Shown here: positions 44,665 through 57,090 of the stretch, piece by piece
Layout: every line of letters starts with the position of its first letter
Position numbering within the stretch: position 1 is the first letter of the stretch
Made by a program: the position numbers and the translations under genes
The notes under the pieces: generated by a model
Seen by the model: the letters and a program-made list of their open reading frames with translations, nothing else
What the model was told of the DNA's origin: nothing
Databases searched by the model: none
Assembly: GCA_021613335.1 (NCBI GenBank)
Contig: JAJTWR010000005.1
Location: forward strand, 153,501-217,500
Length of the DNA: 64,000 nucleotides
Origin: Whitmania pigra
Taxonomy: Eukaryota; Annelida; Clitellata; Hirudinida; Haemopidae
Direction of reading: 5' to 3'

Positions 44665-46918
44665 ATGTGGAGATACTTTCTCATAATAAGCATTTTTCAG
44701 TTGCTCCATGCACAAGGCAAGTAATTGTAAGATAATTTTTAGAAAATCATTTGCAAAGCAATCAATACACGATTAATGTCACCAAATATTTTAATGTAAT
44801 TGAATTAATTTCAACTCTTTATCAAATAACAATTTTACACAAGAACTCTAGCAATTTCCATTCAATCTCCAAATTGCATTTCGTAGAAATCGCTCTCATC
44901 GGTAAGAATGCAATTCAGAGTGATACGTGGGCAAATCTTGGAGCAAATCTGGCTATTGACGGGAACGTCTTGACTTATTCAGTAGCCGCTTCGCAGGGCA
45001 ACCCAAATGCCCTTGGATGGTGGGAGGTTGATTTGGGGGGTAACTATCAGGTTGGAAGGGTTGTCATCACAGCTAGCGATGATAACACCAGTTAGTTTCC
45101 TGATAACTTTATTTTGAATGAATTATAAATATTATCTAGTAATAACATAAAATTGAAAATAAGTCAAATCAAAATGATATTCTTTGCCAAATGATATATA
45201 ATGGATACATTTGCGTCATTTGTGGTATAGTTAGGCTGTGGGTTTGCATGTAATACCAGCAAGCAGAGAAACTTCATTAAGTTCAGTTCCTAAGTTCATA
45301 CGACGTAATGAAAGAATAAGTAACAAGGAATTCTAATTTAAGGATTAAGTTAACATAACAAAAGTATTGGTATACAATTATTTTAACGTTATTTTTTTAT
45401 TAATTTCATTGTGCCAGTTATTGAATTAAAATGTTATCAGATTCTCATAAAAATACGAGATTAATAAATATATAGTTATTTCTGAGCTCCAAAAGATATT
45501 AAAAAGTTAAAATTAAAAAATACTATCGCAGATTCCAGATACCTTCACAACTTTGATATCTGGTTGCTCAAGGAAGATAGATCAGAGAAACTGTGCTTCA
45601 AATACACGTCTGTGGAACACGTTCCAGCTGGAGAAACAAAATCATTCAATTGTGAACCAGGTACTTTTCCAACGAGGTACATCAGGATCAGTAGAACCAG
45701 TGATTCTTACAGGCAGGATGCTCTTGCATTGGCCGAAGTTCGAGCTTATACCGGCAGCCTCTCCATAGGTTTAAATGAATTACGTTTGAGTAACATGCTT
45801 TATTATTAATTAATAGCCGACTAGTTAGCTAACGAATTATTGTCGTTATTTTTATTAGTTGAAGAAAGACCGGTCGAGGTAGAAATCGGAGGTAGTTACT
45901 TTTTAAATTTTATCCTTTGAAATATTATTAACTAAAAAATTAAAGTCATTAATCAATGCGATTTCGTCTCTCAAATAAACTTATAAACTAAAATGCAATT
46001 TCCAACAAGGGTACGAGATACCCTTAGCGGGGTTGCAAACTGCTCAGAGTACCACCTGGGGACAGCATGTTTCATCTCTTGCAATCGACAACGACAAGTC
46101 CACTTTTTCCATTTCTTGCATCCTCTGCGATGGTTCGCTCAACGCTGGTGTCGGGTGGTGGCATATTGACCTGGAAAGAGAAAGGAATGTTGCCGGAGTG
46201 AAGATCACCACTTCTCCTGATCTTTACAGTGAGTACGGAAGCAAAATGAGTAATGCGTCTGGACAGAAAGAATTAGAATTTGTTGATTGTTGTGTGGATC
46301 AACATTTAATTGTGGTTTAATCAATATTGTTTTGTTGGCCTTAATGCCTGCCGCAGTGATAACCACGCGATAATTTATTCGTGGTCCTTTTTAATTTTAT
46401 GTTGCTGTTTAATTAAACCTGTGCGTTTCGTTTCAAATAATTAATAATAATAGTATTTTATCATTTCATTTACTACTACCCGCTATTATCTCCCACAAGT
46501 ACGTTTGTGTTTGTGATTGATGTCAGTAATAAAATTGACTCAGATAGTGATCGGCATTTGGCGACTTTGCTGAAATTTATTTGTTGTCCGAATTTACAAA
46601 TCAATTATTTATTACATCCAGCAATCAATTAATCGAATATTTACTTCAAAAAATATCTTCATTACAGATGCCCAATATCTGAAAGACTTCGTGGTGGCAC
46701 TGACGCACGAAAACACCACGGATATGTCTTTTGCCAGCCTCTGCCACGACTATAGCAGCCCAGAAGAGATGGAGGTTCTGAAGACTTTGTCTCTCAAGTG
46801 CAGCCAGCCAACCATGGGCAGATATTTGATAGTCAGAAGAAAAGAAATCTCTCAGTTTCGTCCCGATGCGATTGCAATTGCTGACATTAAGATATTCGAA
46901 TTGCCAAATTCTAAATAG
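44665..46918 (+). CDS. Secreted two-domain F5/8C / F-type lectin-like protein (gene M)
   Basis: Six exons: 44665..44716 (leader MWRYFLIISIFQLLHA), 44887..45090, 45532..45768, 45859..45891, 46010..46228 and 46668..46918, all phase 1, giving 331 residues. Domain 1 has NLAIDGNVLTYSVAAS, LGWWEVDLGGNYQVG, then RYIRISRTSDSYRQDALALA. A 33-base microexon encodes the linker VEERPVEVEIG. Domain 2 has SSLAIDNDKSTFSI and VGWWHIDLE, then MGRYLIVRR and IAIADIKIFE. The first intron has a GC donor in an otherwise ideal context (acaag|gcaagt). The same exon series occurs inside the gene at 59313..63326. Confidence 0.85.
45859..45891 (+). other. 33-nt microexon linking two domains of gene M
   Basis: Acceptor tttattag, exon tt gaagaaagaccg... 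g, donor gtagtt. Its length and phase equal those of 61476..61508 in the large minus-strand gene, although the encoded linkers differ. This supports the prediction in both genes. Confidence 0.7.
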
Positions 46919-46924
46919 TTTTTT

Positions 46925-47505
46925 GCAGAGCACCAAAAAAATGAATTTCAAATATTTATCTGGAAATTCTATGTTAGTCTGTAAATCAAGCAAAGCATCA
47001 TAAAAAAAAGCACAGTTGCTGGATAAGGAAATATTAACAGTTCGCCATTGTAATAACAATCATGTAATCGCGATTAAACACTTTAATTATTGTGTTCTTG
47101 CATTATGTTTAATGTTACAAATATATTTTGTAGACCAAATTGAAGACTTATTAGTTTAAGTTTTAGTGATGTATTCCGTTTCAAGCTTAATAATTTTTTG
47201 TGGTTTTGGTTTGCGGATGTCGATCAGATATAAATCATCATTTGTCATCACTGTATCAAGTAAAAAAAATGTAGAAGTAATACTTACTAAATAAATTAAT
47301 ACTTACTGCATTCGGACAAGTCTCTATCATAATGGAATAGTAATGACAAAAATAAGAAGATATTAATATTGATGAATAGATCAAAAACTTGGTATCTCGT
47401 GAGATTACGTGCCCGTTAAGTACTCTATCGCCACATTAATTATCATTCAAAGGACGGCTGAGCTAAATTCAATTGGCAAAGTCCTCCTTTGCTTAATTTC
47501 ATTCA
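46925..47505. other. Spacer between genes M and N
   Basis: AT-rich, no feature seen apart from the start region of gene N. Confidence 0.4.
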
Positions 47506-47510
47506 GTGCA

Positions 47511-48461
47511 ATGAAACTCATCATTTTGCTTTGTTTCGGTTCTACATTTTCAGGTAGAAAGTTGGCTTGTCACTTGGGTTTTTTTTAAATAATAACATTA
47601 AAAAAAATAATAATAATGATAATAATAATAACAATAATAATGTATTTAATCTAAAGGTAGAGTCTAATAAAGTCAATTTACTATTTTTCTCAATGTCTAG
47701 CTGAACAATTAATTTATTTATTTTGTTTCAATCAAAAAAGAGGGTCACGAGTGACCACTAACACAAATTGGAGTCAGTTAGTGTATAGATTTAAAAAACT
47801 GATATTTGTTAGAGCTGATGAATGTTTTTAATTAGTTATGTTTATATGTAATAATAAAAATGTTAGAAATTGTAATTTGATTCAGAAAAAATAATAATAA
47901 TAAACAGTTTATATGGACAACGATCAAATACGAGCTGTGATGGGACAAGTATTCAGTGGTAACTGGGCTTTCAGGGCCTTGGATAAAGATCCCAAGACAT
48001 TCGCTTCAGGGAGTATATCGACTTTAATGTGGGAACATGCAACCGTGGCTTGGTGGCATGCTGAGTTCAACATCGTTTACACGATTGTTCGAGTCGATGT
48101 GACAAACAGCCTAGATCCATTTTGTTAGTAAGACGGTTTGAAACATCTTAACGTTTTCATTTTAACGTGGACAAACTGGCTGATCATTCTTATTTTGTTG
48201 CTAGAAGAGAAATTAGTCACAGAACAAGTGAAGCAAATAAACTAACTCCTTATTAGATTTACAATTAGCCGATCTTTTGAGTGCATTACTTATCGGAATG
48301 TGAGAGCACGTTTTAATCGATATACCATTTATATAGCGCCCTTACCCGGTGCGAAATCAACAAATTTTGATTGTTTTTATTACCGCCGCATTATGCTTTG
48401 TTTAGCTTTTTATTTATAATAATAATAATAATATAATAATAATAATATAATAATAATAATA

Positions 48462-48525
<64 letters not shown>

Positions 48526-48804
48526 GCTGTGGCTTAAAGAATCCAATTCACTACAGACTCACCGTCGTTGGAAAACTTTGTCATCGATATTTATTCGGAA
48601 AGGCGTCTAGAAGTATTCAACATCTCAATAGTGAGAACTCGTTGCGGTCAGTATGCCAGTGAAGAATCCTTGCAGCCTGGCCAATCGATCGGGGTGGTCT
48701 GCGTAAGACCATCCACTGGCAAGAGTTTGATGATCAGAAAAATGACAAATGCTTTCAATCCGAGATTAATTGCCTTGGCAGAAGTTGTCATTCATCACAA
48801 TTAA
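47511..48804 (+). CDS. Secreted single-domain F5/8C-like protein (gene N)
   Basis: Exons 47511..47553 (leader MKLIILLCFGSTFS), 47908..48123 and 48557..48804, phase 1, predict 168 residues. The N-half has FRALDKDPKTFAS and AWWHAEFNIVYTIVRVDV, with the usual DL after WWxx replaced by EF. The C-half has FVIDIYSERRL, CGQYASEESLQPG and TGKSLMIRKM, ending LIALAEVVIHHN. The histidine or tyrosine usually found in the GRY block is replaced (GKSL). It is most like the last domain of the gene at 59313..63326. The second intron has a SINE scrap and a long AAT repeat. Confidence 0.82.
48325..48360 (-). repeat. SINE fragment
   Basis: ccatttatatagcgcccttacc matches the 3' region of the SINE at 12189..12388. 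Only this scrap remains. Confidence 0.5.
48415..48525. repeat. (AAT)n microsatellite
   Basis: A long, slightly interrupted run of aat units in the second intron of gene N. Shorter AAT runs occur near 47615 and 50299..50339. Confidence 0.92.
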
Positions 48805-49261
48805 AGTGAATTGCTGAATTGAATTATAACAATCAATTGCAACTGCTTGATTGATCATGAAAGTAGTCGCTCAACAGTGTTGGAAAACCCATATTCGTAT
48901 TACAAAAAAAAAAAAATCGTCTTAATGTGTTAGTTGTACTTTCGATTATATTTCAAACAGTTTTCTAAATATATGCAAATGTACATGTCTTTTTTTTTAG
49001 TTATTTAGTTTTATTTATTTATTGCAACAAATTGACGGCTACGAATGACCACTTACACCAATTGCTATTTAGATTATAAGTATAGAAGTATATATAACTA
49101 TAGTTATTCAGAGTCGTAAAATTTCAAATCATTGCACAATCAAGACATTTGTTGAGATCAGTGTAAGATTTGTTTTAAATATGTTATTCTTTGACATTTA
49201 CGAATTTGTATCAGAGTTGAGTGCAACATTTTATTAAAACATTTGAGGCACTTTTGAACCA
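48805..49261. other. Spacer after gene N
   Basis: AT-rich with a short T-rich patch at 48990-49020; nothing recognised. Confidence 0.4.
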
Positions 49262-49650
49262 ATTAACTGATTGTTGAAATCCATCTCAGCATTGTGATAT
49301 CAAAATTAAGAAATTAAGGAATTACGCATAATAAATTGCAATTCGATAGTAATTTATTAAAAAGCAAAATCTGTCGACAATTTGATTTCAAAACAAAAAT
49401 AACTTTATTCCAATTCATCGACTTCAAAAAACGTTATATATATTGTGACGCATTATTATTATTACATAAGAGTAATTTAATAACGAAAAATTCCACCAAA
49501 ACCTTGAACAAAGTATGAAGTCAGAATGTTAGACAGCACCATGAATTGATCGCGTTGCAAAATGTGCATGAATAAATATTAAATTTGAAATCTATGACTG
49601 TTGTTGAGATAATGCATAATCATGTTTGCCCAAAACCTTCAACCAGCTAA
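49262..49650. repeat. Duplicated 3' flank, copy 1
   Basis: Nearly the same sequence as 58633..59030, in the same orientation (gattgttgaaatccatctc, ttaaaaagcaaaatctgtcg, aatttgaaatctatgactg). Each copy lies immediately 3' of a minus-strand lectin-like gene. The match ends at about 49650, a few bases from the stop codon of the adjacent exon. Confidence 0.85.
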
Positions 49651-49658
49651 AAATGCTT

Positions 49659-50300
49659 CTATTGAGGTAACCATGTCACAACGTTAACCTCAGCCAGAGC
49701 CATCGCATCAGGCCTAAATGGACCTCCATCTCTAGCTATTCTGATGTATCTTGTCAAGTATTTGTAATTTTTACAAGGAAAAGACCTGGTTTCTGATGGT
49801 GCAAGTCTTTCTGTGGATTTCTGTTCACTACAAAGATGTTTATTTCTGTTCTCATCCAACAACCAAATGGAGAAGTTTTGCAGGTATTTAGCATCTGTAA
49901 AAATTATGCAATTGAGGTTTAAATATTAACGAAGATATTGGTTAAAAAATATGTAATAAATAAGGTTAAACTCAGAAGTGTGTCATAGTCAGTGTCATTA
50001 GGCAAATACGTTACAAACAATTCAATATCGTAGGACAAATTTTGTGATGTCATTGAACACTTGCCGTTTCATCGTCTCACTTCACGTCATTGTTGACACT
50101 TCCTGAAATGCTTTTCTATTGCAGGTCACAATCATGACGATGTGTTTCTATTTTTGTTCTCGAGAATGCTACTTGGCGTCACAACCTCAAGTTAATCGCC
50201 GTTTAATCGTCAATTCCTTCCGAATATGAATCTAATTCGCAATCAGTCTAGTCACTAATACCATGTTTTCTGCAATCCAATTGAGTGAGTGGAAGTTTGA

Positions 50301-50338
<38 letters not shown>

Positions 50339-50947
50339 GATTAATAAAGTTATTTCATCTTCTGAAATTAACAACGTAATTATCCTTTTGCTTGAATTTT
50401 ATTCATAATTGATTTTCGCTTCAATTAATGTGTCGCCAAATCAATTAATCTTATGGACATTAATCAAAGCATTATTTTAAATTCAATTTTGCTCCTGGAA
50501 ACACGTGCCACATATCGCGTGTCTTTCATTGTTGCTATTCTTTGAGCTTATACCAACTATTCGAGTCTAACTTTTTGATAACTACAATTGCATTCACAAA
50601 AAATTCATTGTTAAGTGACACACTTTATTTTTAAATGTGTTTGTTTTCTATAGTCATTTACGAGTGAAATAACAAAGAGAAGTGCTACCTCTTGAAACAA
50701 TGACTCCCAAAAAAATTTGTAATGAAACATTTAAACTCACTGTAATCATCGAAGCTGGCTGTAAGAATGACTTGGCCGATTTGATAAACTGTCGCCAAAT
50801 CAACTTCCCACCATCCGAGAGCAGACGAATTTGTTTGCGATGCAGCCACTGAAAATGAGGTCGCATCTCCATCGATGGCCAAATTGGCCACCTTGTCTGA
50901 CCAAGTCTCACTCTGAGTGGCCTTCTTTCCGATCAATGAGATTTCCT
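49659..50947 (-). pseudogene. One F5/8C-like domain without a leader exon (locus O, 3' part of a broken gene)
   Basis: Minus-strand exons 50741..50947 and 49659..49894, phase 1, encode one complete domain: NLAIDGDATSFSVAAS, LGWWEVDLATVYQIG, then LTRYIRIARDGGPFRPDAMA and a stop. The paralogous exon at 53155..53412 continues in frame with a linker and a splice donor, whereas here the frame meets TAG where the duplicated flank begins. No signal exon lies upstream; a copia fragment does. It may be the last exons of the locus starting at 54350, or a decayed separate gene. Confidence 0.65.
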
Positions 50948-51032
50948 CTACCAAAATATTTTGTTATAATATTATAATGCTGTTAATATGTTATTTCTTT
51001 AAAATTCCTTTTTGTTCCTTATCATAATATTA

Positions 51033-52381
51033 AGATTTCTGTCGCTATTCCAACACCTTCAGTTCTCAATGTGCAAACCAATCAGACCAATAATGTTACA
51101 AAACTTGTCCTTTGTAAGCAGTTTAGTCATAATGTTAGCAAGCATTTGATCACTAGTTGCTACTAGTTCGATCACAAGTTGCACAATACTTCAAGTTCAA
51201 GACTCCAAGAAATTGCAAATCACAAAGATGATGATGTCATACATGTGCTTTGTTTGTGCACTGACTTTCTCATTACATGCCATTTTTAAGAATCCTTAGT
51301 TGTCTTCATACAATGCAGTTGACTGAGTACATGGCACACACAAATCAGATAGAAGCTATCTTAACCAAACTAACTCCTGGCTTGCTAAAGCAGCGGCAAT
51401 GTATTCTTCTTCTGTCGATGACAGAGCTACTGATGTTTGTTTCTTTGACTGCCATGAAATTATTCCTTCTCCGAGTTTGAACAGGTATCTGCTGATTGAT
51501 TTGCGATCTGATTTTTCACCTGCCCAATCTGCATCTACGTACCCTGTAAGAATCAGTTGTAAGTCTTCAACTGCCTTCAGTTTTAATTTCAAATCTATTG
51601 TCTCTTTCAAGTATCTGATTACTCTTTTTACTGCAGTCCAATCACACTGACGAGGGGTACTGACTTTGCGGCATAGAATAGAAATTGCAGAGGCGATATC
51701 CGGTCTTGTAGTGGTAGCTATGTACAGTAAAGCCCCCACTGCCTTTTGATACTGTTCATTTGAAGGAAGCAAATTTTCATCTTCTGTGATATTTAAGTAA
51801 TCTGCATGCATTGGTGTTGCAATTCCTTTTGCATCAGTTAACCCAAATTCAGAAATGACATCTTGAACTTTGCTGTTCTGGGATAACAAGAAACTACCAT
51901 CTTTGTCTTTTTCAATTTGAATACCTAGGTACAGGCTTACTTCTCCAAGATTCTTAATCTCAAAATGTTGATTCAGCATGCTTGCAGTTTTCTTGATTAT
52001 TTCTGAGTTACCACATATCAGTAAATCATCAACATACAATAATATAAACACAAAGTTATCATCGTATTTCTTTGTATACAGACACAAATCAGCTTCACTT
52101 TACTTGAATCCATTCATCTTGAGAATTGAATCAATTTTCTGATTCCAGCTTCTTGCTGATTGTTTTAGACCATAGAGTGCTTTCTTTATTTGACATACTT
52201 TGTGTTCTTCACCTGGTTTAATAAAGCCTTCTGGTTGCTTCATATACAGCTCTTCATCAATTTGTCCATTCAGAAATGCTGTTTTGACATCACCGTGATT
52301 TACTTGCATTTTCTTTGATGCAGCAACTGTTAGCAGCGTTCTTAATGTGGTATGCCTGGAAACTGGAGCAAAAAAGTTTTC
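51033..52381 (-). mobile_element. Defective Ty1/copia retrotransposon fragment
   Basis: The minus strand reads in order VSRHTTLRTLLTVAASKK, VNHGDVKTAFLNGQ, a stop, LLYVDDLLICGN (the YVDD catalytic core of copia reverse transcriptase), then the RNase H part with YVDADWAGEKSDRKS and SSTEEEYIAA, another stop, and LYEDN with more stops downstream. After gaactgaagg comes TGTTGGAATAGCGACAG, a 17-base stump of a 3' LTR. Gag, protease, integrase and both full LTRs are missing. It sits in the broken lectin-like locus. Confidence 0.9.
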
Positions 52382-52511
52382 ACCTTGCTTGTCGTTGCAT
52401 TAACATATAGGAACAAAAAAGCTTTAAAAAAGCTAGAAATAATTAGAATGCCATTAGCTGTCTGTACTACCAGGTTTACTTTTACTATCAATTGCACATT
52501 CAAATGCTTAA
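52382..52511. repeat. 130-bp repeat also present at the right window edge
   Basis: The same sequence (ccttgcttgtcgttgcatta ... caaatgcttaa) occurs at 63872..64000 and continues past the window there. Here it separates the copia fragment from an exon. No open frame of known type is seen; it could be a piece of another element. Confidence 0.7.
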
Positions 52512-52542
52512 TAATTTTTAATAAATTACTCAATTAACTCAC

Positions 52543-54350
52543 TATAATCTTCGAAGCTAGCCGTTAGAATGACTTCGCCAACTTGATAATTTCCCTCCAA
52601 ATCAACTTCCCACCATCCAAGAGCAGACGAATTTGTGGGCGATGCAGCCACCGAAAATGAGGTCACATTTCCATCGATGGCCAAATTGGCCACCCTGTCT
52701 GACCAAGTCTCACTTTGGCTGGCTACTTTTCCGATCAATGAGATTTTGGCTACCAATAGTTTTGTTATAATATTATAATGCTGTTAATATGTTATTGCTT
52801 TAAAATTCCTTTTTGTTCCTTAACGTAATATTAAGGTTTCTAAAGCGTGCTAGTTAATGCACACAAATTATTATTACTAGGCTAAGGTCATCTGGCTTAA
52901 AAAATTTTTTTTAAATGTCTATTAGTTTGAATTTATATGTTCATTGTCTGGTTTTGAGAAGAATAATGTTTAATTTACTATGTCTGTCATTTGTACGTAA
53001 CTTAACAATGCCACTTAGCGGCCTAAGTTAAGCCTTCACGTGAAATAGATAAACCAATATTTTAAAACCATTATTATGTGTAGTTTCAAGATATTTATTT
53101 ATTTATTTGATTATAGTCCGTTGCATAATATATAATTTCAAGATAAATACCGACCTCCATTATCTGGTGGTGCTTCAATCTTAGATCGAGGTAACCTTGT
53201 CACAACGTTAACATCAGCCAGAGCCGCAGGCCTAAATGGACCTCCATCTCTAGTTATTCTGATGCATCTTGTCAAGTATTGGTTATTTTGACAAGGAAAA
53301 GACTTGGTTTCTGATGGTGCAAGTATTTCTATGGAATTGTATTCACTACAAAGGTGTTGGTTTCTGTTCTCATCCAACAACCAAATGGAGAAGTTTTTCA
53401 GGTATTTAGCATCTGTAAAAATGATGCAATTGAGGTTTAAATATTATCGATAGTGTTAGTTAAAAAATATATACTAAATAAAGTTAAACTCAGAAGTGTG
53501 TCTTAGTCAGAGTCATTACATTACGCAAATACGTAAATAATTAAACTTTTTTTTATCTGCATTTTGTTTTTTGCTTGAATGGGGACTCATAGGACAAATT
53601 TTATGATGTCATCAAACACTTGCTGTTTCATCGTCTCACTTCATTGTTGCTATTCTTTGAGCTTATACCAACTATTCGAGTCTAACTTCTTGATAACTAC
53701 AATAGCATTCACAAAAAATTCATTGTTAAGTGACACACTTTATTTTTAAATGTGTTTGTTTTCTATAGTCATTTACGAATGAAATAACAAACAGAAGAGC
53801 TACTTCTTGAAACAATGACTCCCAAAAAAAATTTGTAATGAAACATTTAAACTCACTGTAATCGTCGAAGCTGGCTGTAAGAATGACTTGGTCGATTTGA
53901 TAATTTTCCGCCAAATCTACTTCCCACCATCCGAGAGCAGACGAATTTGTGGGCGATGCAGCCACTGAAAATGAGGTCACATCTCCATCGATGGCCAAAT
54001 TGGCTACCCTGTCTGACCAAGTCTCACTTTGGCTGGCTACTTTTCCGATCAATGAGATTTTGGCTACCAATAGTTTTGTTATAATATTATAATGCTGTTA
54101 ATATGTTATTGCTTTAAAATTCCTTTTATTCATTTCAGCTGAAATTAATAATTACTAATTAAAGTTTTTAAAGTATGAATATGAAAATAGGGATCTATTA
54201 AGTAATCGATAGAATTTTAAAGTTCATTTCAAAATTAATCACGTAATATTTTAGAATATTTGAAATGCTTCAATTCACTAAACGAAATCCACCTGAGATG
54301 ATGGAGTCGAAGAAAGCAGCAAGAAACAAAGCACTGATTAGGAACTTCAT
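52543..54350 (-). pseudogene. Broken multidomain F5/8C-like gene (locus P, 5' part)
   Basis: Minus-strand exons 54293..54350 (leader MKFLISALFLAAFFDSIIS), 53857..54063, 53155..53412 and 52543..52749, all phase 1 and in frame. Domain 1 is complete: NLAIDGDVTSFSVAAS, LGWWEVDLAENYQID, then CIRITRDGGPFRP, with two codons missing compared with its sister at 49659 (PAALADVNV). A linker ending APPDNG leads to a second N-half (LGWWEVDLEGNYQVG). The matching C-half is absent; the 130-base repeat and the copia fragment stand in its place. The transcript could still splice to the exons at 50741 and 49659, giving an incomplete middle domain. Confidence 0.7.
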
Positions 54351-54386
54351 TTCGAACTTTCATGTTCAAATCTGAAACAATGTCGG

Positions 54387-54620
54387 TTGCAAGATTTTGT
54401 AAGCTTTGGAAACAATGAAGATGCTGTTTTAATGACAGTATTTGATTTTATTCAATCAATTGTGAACTCCATTTATAAGACAATTGACAAGAAACATACT
54501 TCACCATTGTTATTTCATAGATGCGTCAACAATCCAGATTTTATAAGCTTTGCAAACATGCTGTTTTAATGACAATATTTGATTTTATTCAATTAATTGT
54601 TCGACATTCATAAGGCAATT
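54387..54620. repeat. Two-copy tandem duplication
   Basis: The words gctgttttaatgaca(g/a)tatttg and attttattcaat(c/t)aattgt recur about 147 bases apart (54421-54464 and 54560-54600). No function seen. Confidence 0.6.
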
Positions 54621-55339
54621 GATAGGATAGTAATTAAGAGAACCAATTTACTAGACATGAGCTCTTTAAGTGGATATTTATTTGGCGCCTTATTTTATTG
54701 CAAATTTATGTTTCATGGTGTGTGTGGTCCTTCTGAAATTTCAATTTTTTTAGACAACATCTCAGATCTCTCGTTTTTTAGGGTTAACAAAACACGCATA
54801 GGAATGTTTGGTTTGTTTTTTAAAGTTTTTCTCACCCGATCTTATTTCAAGTAAAATAGTAACTTCAACTAATCTTTTCTATACGCATTCTTTGCATCTC
54901 AGTTTTGTAAGTTCGGTAAAACCGTCCGAGCTGCACACAGCCTTAATGAGATGAAAAATAAGAGACATAGCTCCGCCCCATAAACAAAATTAGCTCCGCC
55001 TATATTTATTTATTTGATTAAAGTCCGTTGCTTAACTCAGATGATTAGCTCCGCCTATAATGATTAAAAGTAAATATATATTTAATTAAAGGTTTACCGA
55101 TATGTCGCGAGGTGTCTCTACTAAATTTTAAAAATTTGACATGACTAGAGGTTTTTCACAAATGTACATTATTTTGAAGAATATAAAAATATAGCACGAT
55201 TATCTATTATAAAGTGATTGAGAAAAACATTTTCATCAGTACTTAGCAGTACTTGCAGCTTGCAATTCTAATAGTTTATGATGAAATGATATGCGACCAA
55301 TGTTCTCTAATTTCTTATCAGTGTGCGCGATAAAACTAC

Positions 55340-55740
55340 AGTTTTGAGCGGCACATTTTCATGCTTGAGCTTATTGGGTAGCCCTGAAAACGGTTGTTTT
55401 GGAACCCAAAAGACAATATTTCTTCAGACGGGATAGTATTCCCGGATAAGTTCGAGGTCTGGAAACAGGAGTACCTGTTCCCAAGGCTATGCCAAAGGAA
55501 CTGATCCAGTTATGATTCTATATGAATGTCTGAGATGCCACGCATCCTCTTAAACTTGTCTTTAGCTCACCTCCACAAGTTCTCAACCACGTTTGGAGCG
55601 ACAAACCGAGTGGTTCACTGTGGCATGTGCTAAACCTATGACAGCCGACATAACAAGAACATACAGAAGCTTGTGTCGACAAAGAACAAATTCCAATGTG
55701 CCTCAAGAAGGAAGGAGGTTCTAATTTACAGATTCTGAAA
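55340..55740 (-). pseudogene. Merlin (IS1595-like) transposase C-terminal relic
   Basis: Minus-strand frames read HATVNHS, then after a frameshift RFVAPNVVENLWR, a stop, AKDKFKRMRGISDIHIES, a stop, and LDQFLWHSLG. This is the end of the DDE domain of IS1595/Merlin transposases (THxTVNHSxxFV...xIExLW...K...L.SYLxEFLWR). Two stops and a frameshift make it non-functional; the N-terminal zinc-binding part is not visible. Confidence 0.75.
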
Positions 55741-56040
55741 TGAATCAATGTTTAGCAATCCGGCGATTATGGACACTATTTACATATGGATCTGCAAAAA
55801 TCGGAGTCACTTAACAGAATCTTTAATCAAATTTTATTTATTTCATTATTAATATAATCCTATTATTATAATAATACATATAGTTTCTTTTACATAACTA
55901 AAACTAATTAGCAAGTACAAGTCATCTTAGTTATCAACAAATAAATAAATGGCGATAGCCCCTCCTCGGTTACCTCGATCCTCAGAACTAATCGCCGACT
56001 TCCCACTTTGAAGTGAAACCGCCAAATTCCCACGGGTTGG

Positions 56041-57090
56041 GTTTTTAGTATTTATCTATAAAATGAAACAATTGTAGAAATAATTTTGTTAATTGTTCTC
56101 AAGTGTAATAATAAGTTAGGTGATGATGATTATTATAAAATAAAACTCATTTTTTATTTTTATCATACTTAATTTTTTTTAAATAGCCTAATAATGACCA
56201 TCATAAGCAGTGTGGTCACTAGTCGGGTCTTCGGCAAATTCAATCGTTTAGTATTTTGCGGAATTGCACGGGTATCATCAATGGTTGGCATATCGTTAAC
56301 TTTCTTAAACTGAATCCGCAGATATCCGAAATTCATTGACAAACCCGCTCTCCTCAAAACTCTGTCGCGTCCTCTTTCCATAAACGTCCTTTTTTCTTCT
56401 TCTACAACCCTCGGTGTTATTTTTGATTTGCACCTCACCTTCCTGCAATCACCTCACCTGGGCACATCCGTTCGCTACTATCCATCGGCAATTCTGCCCT
56501 TGAACATAGCCTCGTTCTCTCTCGTCTAGACCATTGTAATTCCCCTCTTTATGATATATCTGCCTTTAAAATACATTTCTTACAACGTGTCCATGGTAAG
56601 TTTAACAAGCTTGTTGTTCTCAACCTCACCCCTAATAGTACGGACTGCCTGAAACAATTGCACTGGTTGCCGATTCATATCGTATCACCTTCAAAATCGC
56701 CCTCATGACACATCAAACTCTAGTGATATCCAGCCCACTTTATCTCCATCACTTTATAGGTCGCCGCCAAAACACATGATCACCCACCATTCATCTTCAA
56801 CCAATCAATAGGTCATCAATAGTCAACAGAGGCTTTTCTTGTGCCTCCCCTCGTAAGAGCCCACCCATCTCTGGAGCTCTTCAAGCGTCACCTGAAGACT
56901 CATCTCTTTAGGACTTCAAGGGACAACGAAAACACAAAATCTTTCTGACGATATGCACATGGCAATATTACTGTTATTACGAATTTCATCCCAATATTAA
57001 GACTCTTTTCATAGGGTGTTGAGTTTTTATTTATCAATTAAAATAATTGTAGAAATAATTTCGTTAATTGTTCTCTAACTGTGTTGTGAG
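56041..57090 (+). pseudogene. CR1-like LINE relic inside the Merlin element
   Basis: Plus-strand frames between 56520 and 56960 contain LDHCNSPLYDISAFKIHFLQ-like sequence, TDCLKQLHWLPIH (the LKxLHWLP motif) and a final PSLELFKRHLKTHLFR, the last third of a CR1/L2-like polymerase, with many stops. Roughly 60-base direct repeats (aattgtagaaataattt(t/c)gttaattgttctc) at 56070..56102 and 57045..57077 flank it. Confidence 0.65.

Noticed and set aside
48415..50340. CRISPR-like regular repeats
   Set aside because: The repeats are AAT microsatellites without spacers, and the genome is eukaryotic.
54597..54854. 85-residue plus-strand frame before the Merlin element
   Set aside because: Unrelated to any family I recognise, lies upstream of the minus-strand locus P and has no leader or splice context; kept out for lack of support.
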